From: Desulfoluna spongiiphila
GTDB lineage: Bacteria > Desulfobacterota > Desulfobacteria > Desulfobacterales > Desulfolunaceae
Length of the DNA: 64,000 nt
Assembly: GCF_900101345.1 (NCBI RefSeq)
Contig: NZ_FMUX01000005.1
Span: 186,001-250,000, forward strand
Direction: 5' to 3'
In this document: one piece after another, positions 54,761 through 63,447 of the stretch
How positions within the stretch are numbered: the first letter of the stretch is position 1
Layout of the letters: every line of letters starts with the position of its first letter
Notes under the pieces: model-generated
Databases searched by the model: none
What the model was told of the DNA's origin: nothing
The model's input: the letters and a program-made list of their open reading frames with translations, nothing else
Program-made: the position numbers and the translations under genes

Positions 54761-55363
54761 TTAAAATTTGAAACGGCTCTGCTTGATCACTTTTTTGATC
54801 TGTTTTTCCCCGATCCATACTTTTTTGTTTTTTTCCAGGTCAATAAGGGTCAGGTCTACCTGGTAGAACCGTACGGATTTCCCCCCGTCCTTGTTGACGA
54901 TGCTGTTCAGTTCCCCCTGCAGCATAAAGTCGGCCCCCACCTCCTGGCCGGCTGATTTGGCGGTCTCTTCCGAAGCGTGGGACGCCTGGTCCAGACGTTC
55001 GTCGCGAATTTCGTCCCGCTCGCTGCGACTTGCGGCGAACTCCACCTGGCCGGAGTTGAGCAGGGCACGTTCCAGGTTGCGGACGAAGGTTTTCACGTTG
55101 ATGTGCTCGTGGCTCTTGTTTTTTACCGAGCCGATGATGACCACGGGGTTCTCGCCGTTGTTTGCCTTGTAAAACCGGTTCAGCCAGGGGCGGGAGAGCA
55201 CATCGTCGATCATTTCGTCGGCAACGAGCCGGGAGTCGGTATCGTTCCATTTGTCCCCCACGTCCGTGACGCTGTCGGTCTCCACGCGCTGGGTGGAGAC
55301 GGTCTGGCATGCCGTCAGGAGGGCAAGCAGGACGAAGGCAACAAGAAGGGCACTTTTTTTCAT
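54761..55363 (-). CDS. LpoB-like penicillin-binding-protein activator lipoprotein
   Basis: The 200-residue lipoprotein has lipobox LTAC at residues 15-18, then RVETDSVTDVGDKWNDTDSRLVADEMI and PVVIIGSVKNKSHEHINVKTFVRNLERALLNSGQVEFA, which match the LpoB/YcfM family. It ends EKNKKVWIGEKQIKKVIKQ. E. coli LpoB is an outer-membrane lipoprotein that reaches through peptidoglycan to activate PBP1b, but this protein lacks a long disordered linker, so the partner may differ. It is the first gene of the four-gene minus-strand operon. Confidence 0.87.
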   Translation of the reverse strand: MKKSALLVAFVLLALLTACQTVSTQRVETDSVTDVGDKWNDTDSRLVADEMIDDVLSRPWLNRFYKANNGENPVVIIGSVKNKSHEHINVKTFVRNLERALLNSGQVEFAASRSERDEIRDERLDQASHASEETAKSAGQEVGADFMLQGELNSIVNKDGGKSVRFYQVDLTLIDLEKNKKVWIGEKQIKKVIKQSRFKF

Positions 55364-56312
55364 GGGCTACGGTTCCTCGATTTGTCTGAATAAAAAAAAC
55401 GGTCCCCGGGGATGCCCCGGGAGCTGGTTGCAGGCCAAAGGGACGCTTGGTTGTCCCCTGAAGGGTCGCCGAGGCAGTGAACAGGTAACCATCGGTTTTC
55501 ACTTCGTGACGAAGGGTGTCCCCCCTCCTATTTCTCAGGCACCCGTGCCTGAAACTTAGAAATTATAGGAAGCCGCATCAAGTGATGTCAACATGAAAAA
55601 CGGTTTCTCGTAAAGTGACGGCAATGGAAAGAATGCCCTGTGAATTTCGAGTGATATAGATCACAGCGTTCCCTTTCGCATGAAGGAAATATGGCTGTCG
55701 GTTGAGGCCGTGGGGCGAGGGCGGTCGATATGTCCTTAGAAAGCGATGAGATGGGACTGGACCAGGGGCACCTTGGGCAGGAAGAAGAGGTATGTTTGGT
55801 TGAATTGTCCGATTGTAAAATTTTTGCATAGGGATATAATGGGGGCCTTGTCGGGGTCCAGGGGCTTCGGTGGGCTCCGGCCTTGCGTGTACTTAAGGGG
55901 GTGGCGTTTTGTCCGCAATATGTGGCACGCAAGGGGGCTGTGAAGACAAATGTTTAGCTATTGCTGCAGGTGTTCCTTGCGTGGTGATTCCGTTATTAAT
56001 TTGAACTCTTTCTTGTTTTGAAAGGGTTTCAGGATTGGCTACGAAGAAATCAAAAGTTGAGTTTTATAGTTACTTGACATCAGAAGTCAATTTGCGTATT
56101 GAAAGTATCACGTGTCTGATAGGTGTGCTTGAGGCTGAACGGTGTACGCTTAGGGCGGGCCCGGCATCGCGCGTTGCGATTCAGGACACGATCCGTGCAT
56201 TTTCTCTCTCTTATTGTTTTTTCCTTTGACGACACCTGGTTGTGATGGCTGGAAGGGATGCTTCCACCATCATCTTATGTTCATCCATATCTGCGAGGAG
56301 TGTGACAATCCC
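55364..56312. other. Long intergenic region, locally AT-richer, with one doubtful short frame
   Basis: This 949-bp gap separates the divergent lipoprotein operon and the cytochrome/MetF cluster. Base composition becomes noticeably AT-richer from about 55920 to 56220. A 64-codon frame from TTG 56035 to 56229 (begins MATKKSKVEFYSYLTSEVN) has no good ribosome site and no recognised family; it may be a gene remnant. No other gene can be supported. Confidence 0.4.
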
Positions 56313-56732
56313 ATGGATAAAATCAGAACACGATCTTGCGTAACGTCGTTTTTCATGCTCGCGGCACTGGCCCTGTGCCCGGTGGCGCCGACTGCCGGGG
56401 CAGCGGAGGCGGACGCCAAGCAGAGACCTTCGGTCTCCTTTCCCCATGAGATGCATTTTGATGTGGCCGAGGACTGCCTGTCCTGCCATCACGACTACCA
56501 GGACGGGGAGAATGTCCTTGATGAGGACCTTCTCATGGAGACGGAGCCGGAGGAGACCATGGTGCTCAACAGCATGGACCGGGAGGAGCTCAGTGCCGTG
56601 TCCTGCGTCTCCTGCCACGGAGATGATGCGAAAACAGGACCCATGGATGCCTTTCATAACCAGTGTATCTCCTGCCATGAAGCCGAAAAAGCCGGTCCGG
56701 TCATGTGTGGTGAGTGCCATGTAAGGCCGTAA
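56313..56732 (+). CDS. Periplasmic acidic tetraheme cytochrome c, c3-like
   Basis: The 139-residue protein has a signal peptide (residues about 9-31, cut near AGA-AEA) and four CXXCH heme sites at 55-59, 98-102, 118-122 and 132-136. Extra histidines at 45, 48, 60 and 115 suit bis-His ligation, as in cytochrome c3 (FPHEMHF motif). An acidic insert at 62-91 (ENVLDEDLLMETEPEE) resembles the acidic type II c3, TmcA, which partners a membrane redox complex in sulfate reducers. It would carry electrons in the periplasm. It starts the cluster with MetV, a cytochrome b, a 2[4Fe-4S] protein and MetF. Confidence 0.88.
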   Translation: MDKIRTRSCVTSFFMLAALALCPVAPTAGAAEADAKQRPSVSFPHEMHFDVAEDCLSCHHDYQDGENVLDEDLLMETEPEETMVLNSMDREELSAVSCVSCHGDDAKTGPMDAFHNQCISCHEAEKAGPVMCGECHVRP

Positions 56733-56844
56733 CGGTTCGTCATGGAAAGATGCCGCCGGGCAGCCGCCTGGTCGGCGAGGGATCATGCCAGATGACAGCC
56801 TCATCCGGGGATGGGGTTGAGATAACTTATAATGGGAGGGAACC

Positions 56845-57516
56845 GTGGTTAAAGCCAAGAGAAAACCGTTGGAAGAGATCGCAGATGCCATATCCGCTTA
56901 CGGCAAGGTGCTGACCGTGGGGTGCGGCGGCTGCGTATCGGTGTGTCTGGCCGGAGGGCAGCGGGAGGTTTACGAACTCAATGCCGAGCTTGAGCTGACG
57001 TTCAAGCAGAGCGGCACCTCCAAACAGCTGGGCAACTACACGGTGGAACGGCAGTGCAACATGGACCTGATGCAGGAGCTGGACGACATCGCCGTGGACT
57101 ACGACTGTATCCTCTCCATGGCCTGCGGGGCCGGGGTGCAGCTCATGGCCGAGCGCTACCCCGACAAGCCTGTCTTTCCGGCGGTCAACACCATGTTCAT
57201 CGGTGTGGACCGGAGCCTGGGGATGTACGAAGAGAAGTGCAGGGCCTGCGGGGAGTGCGTCCTGGCCTACACCGGCGGCATCTGCCCGGTGACCCGATGC
57301 GCCAAGGGCCTGTTCAACGGTCCCTGCGGCGGCACCAACAACGGCATGTGCGAAGTGAGCCAGGAGGTTCCCTGTGCCTGGCTGGATATTTACGAACGGC
57401 TCAAGGCTCAGGATCGCCTGGACGATATCCTTAAACTCCAGAAGGTGATGCAGTGGCAGAACCAGCTCCAGCGCACCGTGGTTCAGCCGAAATACGAGAA
57501 ACGCTATTACAAGTGA
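56845..57516 (+). CDS. metV: MetV-type methylenetetrahydrofolate reductase partner (Zn/Fe-S protein)
   Basis: The 223-residue protein has an N-terminal cysteine block (TVGCGGCVSVCLAGG) with a Rossmann-like half (YDCILSMACGAGVQLMAERYPD). The C-terminal MTHFR_C region follows: CRACGECVLAYTGGICPVTRCAKG, then GPCGGTNNGMCEV, a Cys-rich metal and [4Fe-4S] site. In acetogens and sulfate reducers MetV forms a complex with MetF and mediates electron transfer. GTG 56845 follows GGGAGGG. MetF is four genes downstream with membrane redox genes in between, an unusual arrangement. Confidence 0.9.
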   Translation: MVKAKRKPLEEIADAISAYGKVLTVGCGGCVSVCLAGGQREVYELNAELELTFKQSGTSKQLGNYTVERQCNMDLMQELDDIAVDYDCILSMACGAGVQLMAERYPDKPVFPAVNTMFIGVDRSLGMYEEKCRACGECVLAYTGGICPVTRCAKGLFNGPCGGTNNGMCEVSQEVPCAWLDIYERLKAQDRLDDILKLQKVMQWQNQLQRTVVQPKYEKRYYK

Positions 57517-57641
57517 TGCCGTGGTGCCTCCTCAGCAAGGAGCCTTCGGGCCGATGGTGCATCGGCGGCTCCGGGTACCGGTGAAAGGGGCATCCCTTTT
57601 CACGCAGACGTCAACCCATTGAAAAGGAAAGTGGGGCTCTC

Positions 57642-58301
57642 ATGTATGATTTTATAAGGGGTCCGATGGTCTGGATTTCCATTGCGATCTTCTTCGGCGG
57701 CATCATCTGGCAGGTGATTCGGTTTCTCTCCCTCTCCAGTCCCGTTGAGGATCCGAAACTGAAGCGTCCGCAGGGCCTGGCGGCCGAGGTGCCGCCTGCC
57801 GGGGCGGGGGGATTTCTCCATGCCCTGAAGCTCTCCATCTTTAAAACGAGCCCGGGAATGATCATCGTCACCTCGGTCTTTCATTTTTGCCTTGTGGCTG
57901 TGCCGCTGTTTCTCCTGGGGCACAACATCCTCATCGAGCGGGCCATCGGGTTTTCCCTGTTTTCGCTCAGCGAACGAACCTCGGATGTGCTCACCGTGGT
58001 GTTTCTGCTCTGCGGCGCGTTTTTTCTCTACCGCAGGCTCTTTCTTGCCCGGGTCCGGATTATCACCAGCGGGTACGATTACCTGATGCTGCTCCTGGCC
58101 ACGGCTCCGTTTATCACGGGGTTTCTTGCGTATCACCAGGCGTTTGACTACAAACTGATGATCGTTTTGCATATCCTGGCCGGTGAGGCGATGCTGATTT
58201 TTGCGCCCTTCACCAAATTTGTCCACATGGTCTACTTCTTTGCGGTGCGGTTTTCCGTCAAGGGCGAGTGGGCTCTGGGCAGCGGCAACAGAAACTGGTA
58301 G
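57642..58301 (+). CDS. Membrane cytochrome b (NarI/HdrE/TmcC-like)
   Basis: The 219-residue protein has five hydrophobic segments (about 8-30, 72-95, 112-132, 147-165 and 172-200). Histidines at 81 and 94 and a pair at 177 and 195, spaced 18 as in NarI, are candidates for two b hemes. This architecture is that of the quinone-reactive subunits TmcC, DsrM, HdrE and NarI. It would exchange electrons between menaquinone, the adjacent Fe-S protein on the inside and perhaps the periplasmic tetraheme cytochrome. It is 36 bp upstream of the Fe-S gene. Confidence 0.85.
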   Translation: MYDFIRGPMVWISIAIFFGGIIWQVIRFLSLSSPVEDPKLKRPQGLAAEVPPAGAGGFLHALKLSIFKTSPGMIIVTSVFHFCLVAVPLFLLGHNILIERAIGFSLFSLSERTSDVLTVVFLLCGAFFLYRRLFLARVRIITSGYDYLMLLLATAPFITGFLAYHQAFDYKLMIVLHILAGEAMLIFAPFTKFVHMVYFFAVRFSVKGEWALGSGNRNW

Positions 58302-58337
58302 CCCGTTCAGGGGCTCCCTTCCATACGGAGAGTCGAC

Positions 58338-58736
58338 ATGTTCAAGAAAAACACAGCCGGGGTTGACACCGACCTTATCAAGAAACGGCTCGACAGCAGA
58401 AAGGCAAAGATGAAGCTCTCTCTGGCCGCATGTGCCCACTGCACCCTGTGCGCCGAGAGCTGTTTTCTCTTCAACGCCCGGGACAACGATCCCACCTACA
58501 TGCCCTCCTACAAGTTCATCAACTCCATCGGGGTGCTGTACAAGAAAAAGGGGATGGTGGACCGGGCCACCCTGCAGGATATCCGCGACGTGGTGTGGGA
58601 GCGATGCGTGCTCTGCACGCGGTGCTATTGCCCCTTCGGCATCGATATCCCGGAAATGCTCGCCTTTGCCCGCACCATCTGCCGCGAGCAGGGCGTTTTT
58701 CCCGATTTTGAGAAAGAGCAGAAACATGCGGGTTAA
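58338..58736 (+). CDS. HdrC/TmcB-like protein with two [4Fe-4S] motifs
   Basis: The 132-residue cytoplasmic protein has CAHCTLCAESC at residues 32-42 and CVLCTRCYCPFGI at 90-102. The second motif is C-x2-C-x2-C-x-CP instead of the usual C-x2-C-x2-C-x3-CP. HdrC and the first part of TmcB/HdrD share the two-cluster layout, but the CCG domains of HdrB/HdrD are absent here. It is a likely electron wire between the cytochrome b and the MetV/MetF proteins. Confidence 0.82.
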   Translation: MFKKNTAGVDTDLIKKRLDSRKAKMKLSLAACAHCTLCAESCFLFNARDNDPTYMPSYKFINSIGVLYKKKGMVDRATLQDIRDVVWERCVLCTRCYCPFGIDIPEMLAFARTICREQGVFPDFEKEQKHAG

Positions 58737-58811
58737 CTGAACGTCGATATGGCTTGTTCTACCTTTTGCGAGGCCATGGAAACATAACACACAGCGAAGG
58801 AATGTGCCGAT

Positions 58812-59738
58812 ATGAAATCAGGAAGCAATCTTGAGAAAATTCTCGCAGCAGGACACTTTGCATTTACCGGCGAGCTGGGTCCCCCACGCGGTTCCAACGT
58901 CGAGCATGTCAAGGAGAAGGCCCAGCACCTGGTCGGCCATGTGGACTCAGTGAACATCACCGACAACCAGACCGCCATGGTGCGTATGTCCAGCTGGGCC
59001 GCCGCGCTCCTGGTCAACGAGATGGGGCTGGAGCCCAACTACCAGATGGTGTGCCGGGACCGAAACCGCCTGGCCATCCAGGCCGATGTCTTAGGGGCCT
59101 CGGCCATGGGCATCCGCAACATGCTCTGCCTCACCGGCGACCACCAGATGTTCGGGGACCATCCCAACGCCAAGGGTGTGTTTGATATCGACTCCATTCA
59201 GCTCATCAACACGGTCAAAACCATGCGCGACGAGGGGACCTTCCTCTCCGGCGAAGAGATCGACGGGCCCCCGAAGATGTTCATCGGGGCGGCGGCCAAC
59301 CCCTTTGCCGATCCCTTTGAGTGGCGGGTTCACCGCCTGGCCAAGAAGGTGGAGGCCGGGGTGGATTTTGTCCAGACCCAGTGTGTCTACAACATGGACA
59401 AGATGCGGGAGTGGGTGAAGCAGGCCGTGGACATGGGCCTCACCGAAAAGGTGCACATCCTGGCCGGCATCACCCCCATGAAGAGCGTGGGTATGGCCAA
59501 GTACATGAAAAACAAGGTGCCCGGCATCGAAGTGCCCGATGATGTGATCAAGCGGCTCCAGGGCGCGGGCAAGGGCAAGGTGGCTGAGGAGGGCATCAAG
59601 ATCGCCTGCGAGCAGATCGAGGAGTTCAAAGAGATGAAGGGCGTTAACGGGGTGCACCTCATGGCCATTGAGTGGGAGCACCGGGTGCCGGAGATCGCCG
59701 AGCGTGCGGGCGTTCTTCCCAGGCCCGTTGTGGAGTAA
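58812..59738 (+). CDS. metF: Methylenetetrahydrofolate reductase
   Basis: The 308-residue TIM-barrel flavoprotein interconverts methylene-THF and methyl-THF. It begins FAFTGELGPPRGSNVEHV and has VNITDNQTAMVRM, RDRNRLAIQADVLGASAMGIRNMLCLTGD, the FIGAAANPFADPFEW block and VDFVQTQCVYNM. These are characteristic of the MetF type found in Wood-Ljungdahl organisms. No NAD(P)H-binding extra domain is present, consistent with electrons coming through MetV. The preceding genes supply cytochromes and an Fe-S protein. The operon ends at the terminator at 59796. Confidence 0.95.
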   Translation: MKSGSNLEKILAAGHFAFTGELGPPRGSNVEHVKEKAQHLVGHVDSVNITDNQTAMVRMSSWAAALLVNEMGLEPNYQMVCRDRNRLAIQADVLGASAMGIRNMLCLTGDHQMFGDHPNAKGVFDIDSIQLINTVKTMRDEGTFLSGEEIDGPPKMFIGAAANPFADPFEWRVHRLAKKVEAGVDFVQTQCVYNMDKMREWVKQAVDMGLTEKVHILAGITPMKSVGMAKYMKNKVPGIEVPDDVIKRLQGAGKGKVAEEGIKIACEQIEEFKEMKGVNGVHLMAIEWEHRVPEIAERAGVLPRPVVE

Positions 59739-59795
59739 CGTCTGGGTGTGTGCATGATGTGAGTGTTCAGAACAAAGCACTGGATTTAATGTTGA

Positions 59796-59839
59796 GGCCG
59801 CGATGCAATCGGAAGACCGTTGTACGCGGCCTTTTTTTT
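59796..59839 (+). terminator. Terminator after metF
   Basis: GGCCGCG (59796-59802) pairs with CGCGGCC (59825-59831) and is followed by eight Ts. It separates the MetF operon from the kinase genes. Confidence 0.85.
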
Positions 59840-59856
59840 GATGGAGCCGACTCACT

Positions 59857-61326
59857 GTGTATCCGGACAAACGCGATGGAACCATACGGGCCATTGAGGA
59901 GAAGAAGCGAAACCTGATGCTGGTTTCGCGGGATCTGCGGGTGATTGCCACCAACTTCCGCCCGGGCCTTCGCCGCATGGGCCGGCAGTGCCTGGGCCGG
60001 ACCTGCCATGAGCTTCTCTACCGGCGAGGCCTGCCCTGCAGCCCCTGCCTTGCCGTGGAGGTGTTTCGAACGGGCATGCGGGCCGTTCGAAAGGTGGAGG
60101 CGGTGGACGGCAAGCCCCTGCCTGAAGCCTGCCACTACGCCTACCCCCTCTACAGCGGCGATGAGGTCGCCTATGTGGTGTTGCTGGACTACGATGTCTC
60201 CTCCTTTGAGGAGATGGAAGAGAGCCTCGTTCGCTCCAACGCGTTTTTGAAAAACCTCATCAACAGTGCCGTGGACGGGGTGATCGCCGCCGACATCCAG
60301 GGCCGGATCCTGATCTTCAACGACGCGGCCTCGGACATCTGCGGGTTTTCCGTGGAGGAGGCCGTGGGCGGTATGGACATCCGCAAGGTCTATCCCCCGG
60401 GCGTGGCCGAAGAGATCATGAAGAAGATGCGCGGTGCGCCCCACGGAGGCCCGGGCAAGGTAAAGGCCCTTCGGGTGGACGGCATGAACAAGAGCGGGGA
60501 GCGCGTGCCCATCAACCTGGACGCGGCCATTGTCTACGAGGAGGGCAGGGAGGTGGCCTCCATCGGGTTTTTCCGGGACATGCGCGAGGTGCTGCGCATG
60601 GAAGCCGAGCTCAAAGGGACCCAGCTTCAGCTCCTCCAGGCCGAGAAAATGGCCTCCCTCGGGAAGCTGGCTGCGGGCGTGGCCCATCAGATCAACAACC
60701 CCCTGGGCGGGATCCTGCTGTTTGCACGCCTCCTTTTGGAGGAGTACGAGCTCCCCGAAGAGGCCCAGCAGGACGTCAAGCGGATCCTCCGCGACGCAGG
60801 CCGGTGCCGGGACACGGTGCGCGAGCTTTTGGAGTTTGCCCGCCAGACCCAGCGGGAGATGTCTCCCCTGGACATCAATCGGGCCATCAGCCGGACCCTC
60901 TACCTTTTGGAGAGCCAGACCATTTTCCAGAACATCGAGATCCGCCAGGAGCTGGACGCTTCCCTTCCCCAGGTGGTGGCCGACGGCCAGCAGATGAACC
61001 ACCTGTTCATGAACATCATCTTAAACGCCGCCGATGCCATGGACAACGAAGGCGTGCTCACGGTCAAGAGCGGCGTGGCGTCCAAGGGCCGGGTCTTCGC
61101 CGAGGTCTCGGATACCGGTTCCGGGATCCCCGAAGCCCTTCTCAAGCGGATTTTCGAGCCCTTTTTTACCACCAAGGCGGCCGGGGAGGGTACGGGCCTG
61201 GGGCTGAGCCTGGCGTACGGCATCGTGGAGAGCCATGGGGGGACCATCACCGCGTCCAACAACGAGGGGGCAGGTGCCACATTCCGAGTGGAGATTCCCT
61301 GCAGCCGATCACAAGGAGAGCCATGA
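59857..61326 (+). CDS. PAS-PAS sensor histidine kinase (soluble)
   Basis: The 489-residue kinase has no membrane segment. The first PAS-like region (about residues 10-125) holds a cysteine cluster CLGRTCHELLYRRGLPCSPC (residues 46-65). A second PAS domain (about 130-250) contains LINSAVDGVIAADIQGRILIFNDAA. The HisKA domain has KMASLGKLAAGVAHQINNPLGG and the HATPase domain [34 protein letters not shown] and GTGLGLSLAYGIV, giving an NtrB-like layout. The likely start is GTG 59857 with GGAG upstream. Its stop overlaps the ATG of the receiver-kinase gene. The Cys cluster suggests redox or metal sensing by inference only. Confidence 0.87.
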   Translation: MYPDKRDGTIRAIEEKKRNLMLVSRDLRVIATNFRPGLRRMGRQCLGRTCHELLYRRGLPCSPCLAVEVFRTGMRAVRKVEAVDGKPLPEACHYAYPLYSGDEVAYVVLLDYDVSSFEEMEESLVRSNAFLKNLINSAVDGVIAADIQGRILIFNDAASDICGFSVEEAVGGMDIRKVYPPGVAEEIMKKMRGAPHGGPGKVKALRVDGMNKSGERVPINLDAAIVYEEGREVASIGFFRDMREVLRMEAELKGTQLQLLQAEKMASLGKLAAGVAHQINNPLGGILLFARLLLEEYELPEEAQQDVKRILRDAGRCRDTVRELLEFARQTQREMSPLDINRAISRTLYLLESQTIFQNIEIRQELDASLPQVVADGQQMNHLFMNIILNAADAMDNEGVLTVKSGVASKGRVFAEVSDTGSGIPEALLKRIFEPFFTTKAAGEGTGLGLSLAYGIVESHGGTITASNNEGAGATFRVEIPCSRSQGEP

Positions 61327-62840
61327 AAGCGATGGACGAGGATGCCGTCAAGGTCTTGATCATCGATGACGAAGAGGACATCCGGGAAGGGTGTCGGCGT
61401 TCGCTCTCCAGGGGAGAATGCGAGGTGCTCACCGCGGCGGACGGGGCCGAGGGCCTTTCCGTCCTGGAGGCAGAGAGCCCCCGGGTGGTTTTTCTGGACC
61501 TGAAGATGCCGGGCATGGACGGCATGGAGGTCCTGGCCATGATCCGGGAGACGGCCCCTGCCTGCCTGGTGATCATCATGACCGGGTTTGCCACCGTGGA
61601 GTCCGCCATCATGGCCATGAAGAACGGGGCCTATGACTTTATCGCCAAGCCCTTTGAGCCCGAGCAGATCCGGTTGGTTGCCGGGCGGGCCCTGGCCCAT
61701 ATCCGTGTGGTCCGCAGAGCCGAAGAGCTCAAGCGGGAGCGGGAACGCACCCTGGCGGACCTGGGGACCGAGCAGAGCCGGGTGGCTGCGATCCTTGAGT
61801 CCCTGCCCAACGGGGTGGTGGTGACCAATGCCTTTGGCATGGTGGTGCTGATGAATTCGGTTTTTCAGCGGCTTTTTGCGGGTGGGGTTCCGTTGACGGG
61901 GCAGGACCACATTTCACGCTACATCGACAATGCCGATTTCTGCCTCTGGATCAACAGCATCTCCACCGGGGTGTTCATGACCGACGGCAAAATCCCCTCG
62001 TGTGAACTCCAGGTGCCGGGAAACGGCTTTTTCCTTGCCAGGGGCCAGCATGTGCTCTCGGCGGAGGGGGAGTGCCTGGGGGCGGTGGTAACCTTGACGG
62101 ACATCACCGACCTCAAGACCTTCGACCAGATGAAGTCTGAGTTTGTCTCCAAGGTCTCCCATGAACTCCGCTCCCCCCTGACGGCCATCTGCGAGCAGCT
62201 CTCCATGGTGGACGAGGAGGCAGGGGACGCCATGGGGGAGGAGAACAGGGGCATGGTCCGCCGGGCCCGGGACAAGACCGGGGCTCTGATCTCTCTTATC
62301 GGCGATCTTTTAGACCTTCAGCGCATTGAAGGGGGGGCGGAGTTCTCCCAGCCCCGTGAGGTGGAGCCTGCCGGTCTGCTATCCGCCATGGTGGATTTTC
62401 TGAGGGCACGGGCCCAGGCCCAGGGGGTCTCTCTGGAGCTGGCGCTTCCTCCCGAGTCCCTGCCCATCCTCTACGCCGACCCCACGGCCCTTGAGAGCAT
62501 TTACGGCAACCTCATCACCAATGCCATCAAGTACACGGGGAGCGGGGGGCATGTGACGGTGACCGTGTCCGTGCCGGATGCCGGGGGACTCCGTGTGGCG
62601 GTCACCGATGACGGCTTTGGTATCGAAAAAAAGCACCTGGAAAAGATTTTTGACAAGTTTTACCGCATCAAAGATGATAAAAGGCGGTTTATCGTGGGGA
62701 CGGGGCTCGGGCTCTCCATTGTCCGCCAGCTTGTGGACGGACTTGCCGGGGCCATTGAGGTGACAAGCCAACCCGGTGTGGGCAGCACCTTTACCGTCAC
62801 GCTTCCAGCTAAAAACCAGGTCGCTGCAGAGGATGCATGA
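61323..62840 (+). CDS. Receiver-PAS-histidine kinase hybrid
   Basis: The 505-residue soluble protein has an N-terminal receiver (IIDDEEDIREG; phospho-Asp in FLDLKMPGMDG; K in IAKPFEPEQI), a coiled linker, and a PAS region (about 155-270). A HisKA/HATPase kinase of the PhoR/ResE class follows: EFVSKVSHELRSPL H-box, NLITNAIKYTG, DDGFGIEKKHLEKIFDKFYRI and GTGLGLSIVRQLV. The upstream kinase probably phosphorylates its receiver, making a relay; its own output regulator is not adjacent. ATG 61323 overlaps the upstream stop, and it overlaps the small gene at 62837. Confidence 0.9.
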   Translation: MKAMDEDAVKVLIIDDEEDIREGCRRSLSRGECEVLTAADGAEGLSVLEAESPRVVFLDLKMPGMDGMEVLAMIRETAPACLVIIMTGFATVESAIMAMKNGAYDFIAKPFEPEQIRLVAGRALAHIRVVRRAEELKRERERTLADLGTEQSRVAAILESLPNGVVVTNAFGMVVLMNSVFQRLFAGGVPLTGQDHISRYIDNADFCLWINSISTGVFMTDGKIPSCELQVPGNGFFLARGQHVLSAEGECLGAVVTLTDITDLKTFDQMKSEFVSKVSHELRSPLTAICEQLSMVDEEAGDAMGEENRGMVRRARDKTGALISLIGDLLDLQRIEGGAEFSQPREVEPAGLLSAMVDFLRARAQAQGVSLELALPPESLPILYADPTALESIYGNLITNAIKYTGSGGHVTVTVSVPDAGGLRVAVTDDGFGIEKKHLEKIFDKFYRIKDDKRRFIVGTGLGLSIVRQLVDGLAGAIEVTSQPGVGSTFTVTLPAKNQVAAEDA

Positions 62841-63121
62841 ACCCGAAGAACCCCTTTAGAAACGAAAAAGTCGAAGGCCTCATCACCGAGTTAAGGGGTG
62901 CTGCCACGCGCATGGAGCGCCTCATCAGAGAACTGCCCACCACGGATTCCGCGGTGCTGGGGGAGCTTCACAGCCTCTCCATGCGCATCGACCGCATGGT
63001 CTCGGAAGACCCGGGCAGGGAGCGTCGCTCCATGCTTCTGGACCAGGCCAGGCGAAAAGCCATGTTCCAGAGGCAGCGGTACATGAAAATAACCCACTCG
63101 GGCTACCTTCGAAATCGCTGA
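62837..63121 (+). CDS. Small helical protein, unknown
   Basis: The 94-residue basic, mostly helical protein (RNEKVEGLITELRGAATR; LRSL-like heptads through LGELHSLSMRIDRMV) ends in a strongly basic tail (RRKAMFQRQRYMKITHSGYL). Its ATG overlaps the receiver-kinase stop, so it is co-translated with the signalling pair. No family is recognised. A coiled-coil adaptor or output is possible. Confidence 0.7.
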   Translation: MNPKNPFRNEKVEGLITELRGAATRMERLIRELPTTDSAVLGELHSLSMRIDRMVSEDPGRERRSMLLDQARRKAMFQRQRYMKITHSGYLRNR

Positions 63122-63142
63122 AAAGGGTGGCCGTGCCCTTTT
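63121..63142 (+). terminator. Terminator of the kinase operon
   Basis: AAAAGGG (63121-63127) and CCCTTTT (63136-63142) form a seven-base stem at the stop codon of the small gene. The T-run is short. The following 305 bp to the next gene hold no supportable coding sequence. Confidence 0.55.
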
Positions 63143-63447
63143 CTCCTCTCCGTATTCCTGCCGCAGGTTTGCCCCCCTTTGTGGCGCGTCAGAGCCTGTT
63201 CATCACCGCATAGTCCGGTTCGTCGCCGAAAGTTCGAAATGCCGTGCCGTTTGTGGCTCTCTGGGGGTGCGGCGAGGCGGGGTTGCCCCGGGTTTTCCGA
63301 AATGCGGGATGGACATTTCGGGGCAAGTCGGGTATATCCATTTTTTGCCGCCTGTAAAAAAAGACAGACGGCCGGTGAACAAAGTTCTGTGTGTTTATAT
63401 AGGTATTTTTGTGTATTTTGTGACCATTGGTCGTTTCGGAGGGAATT

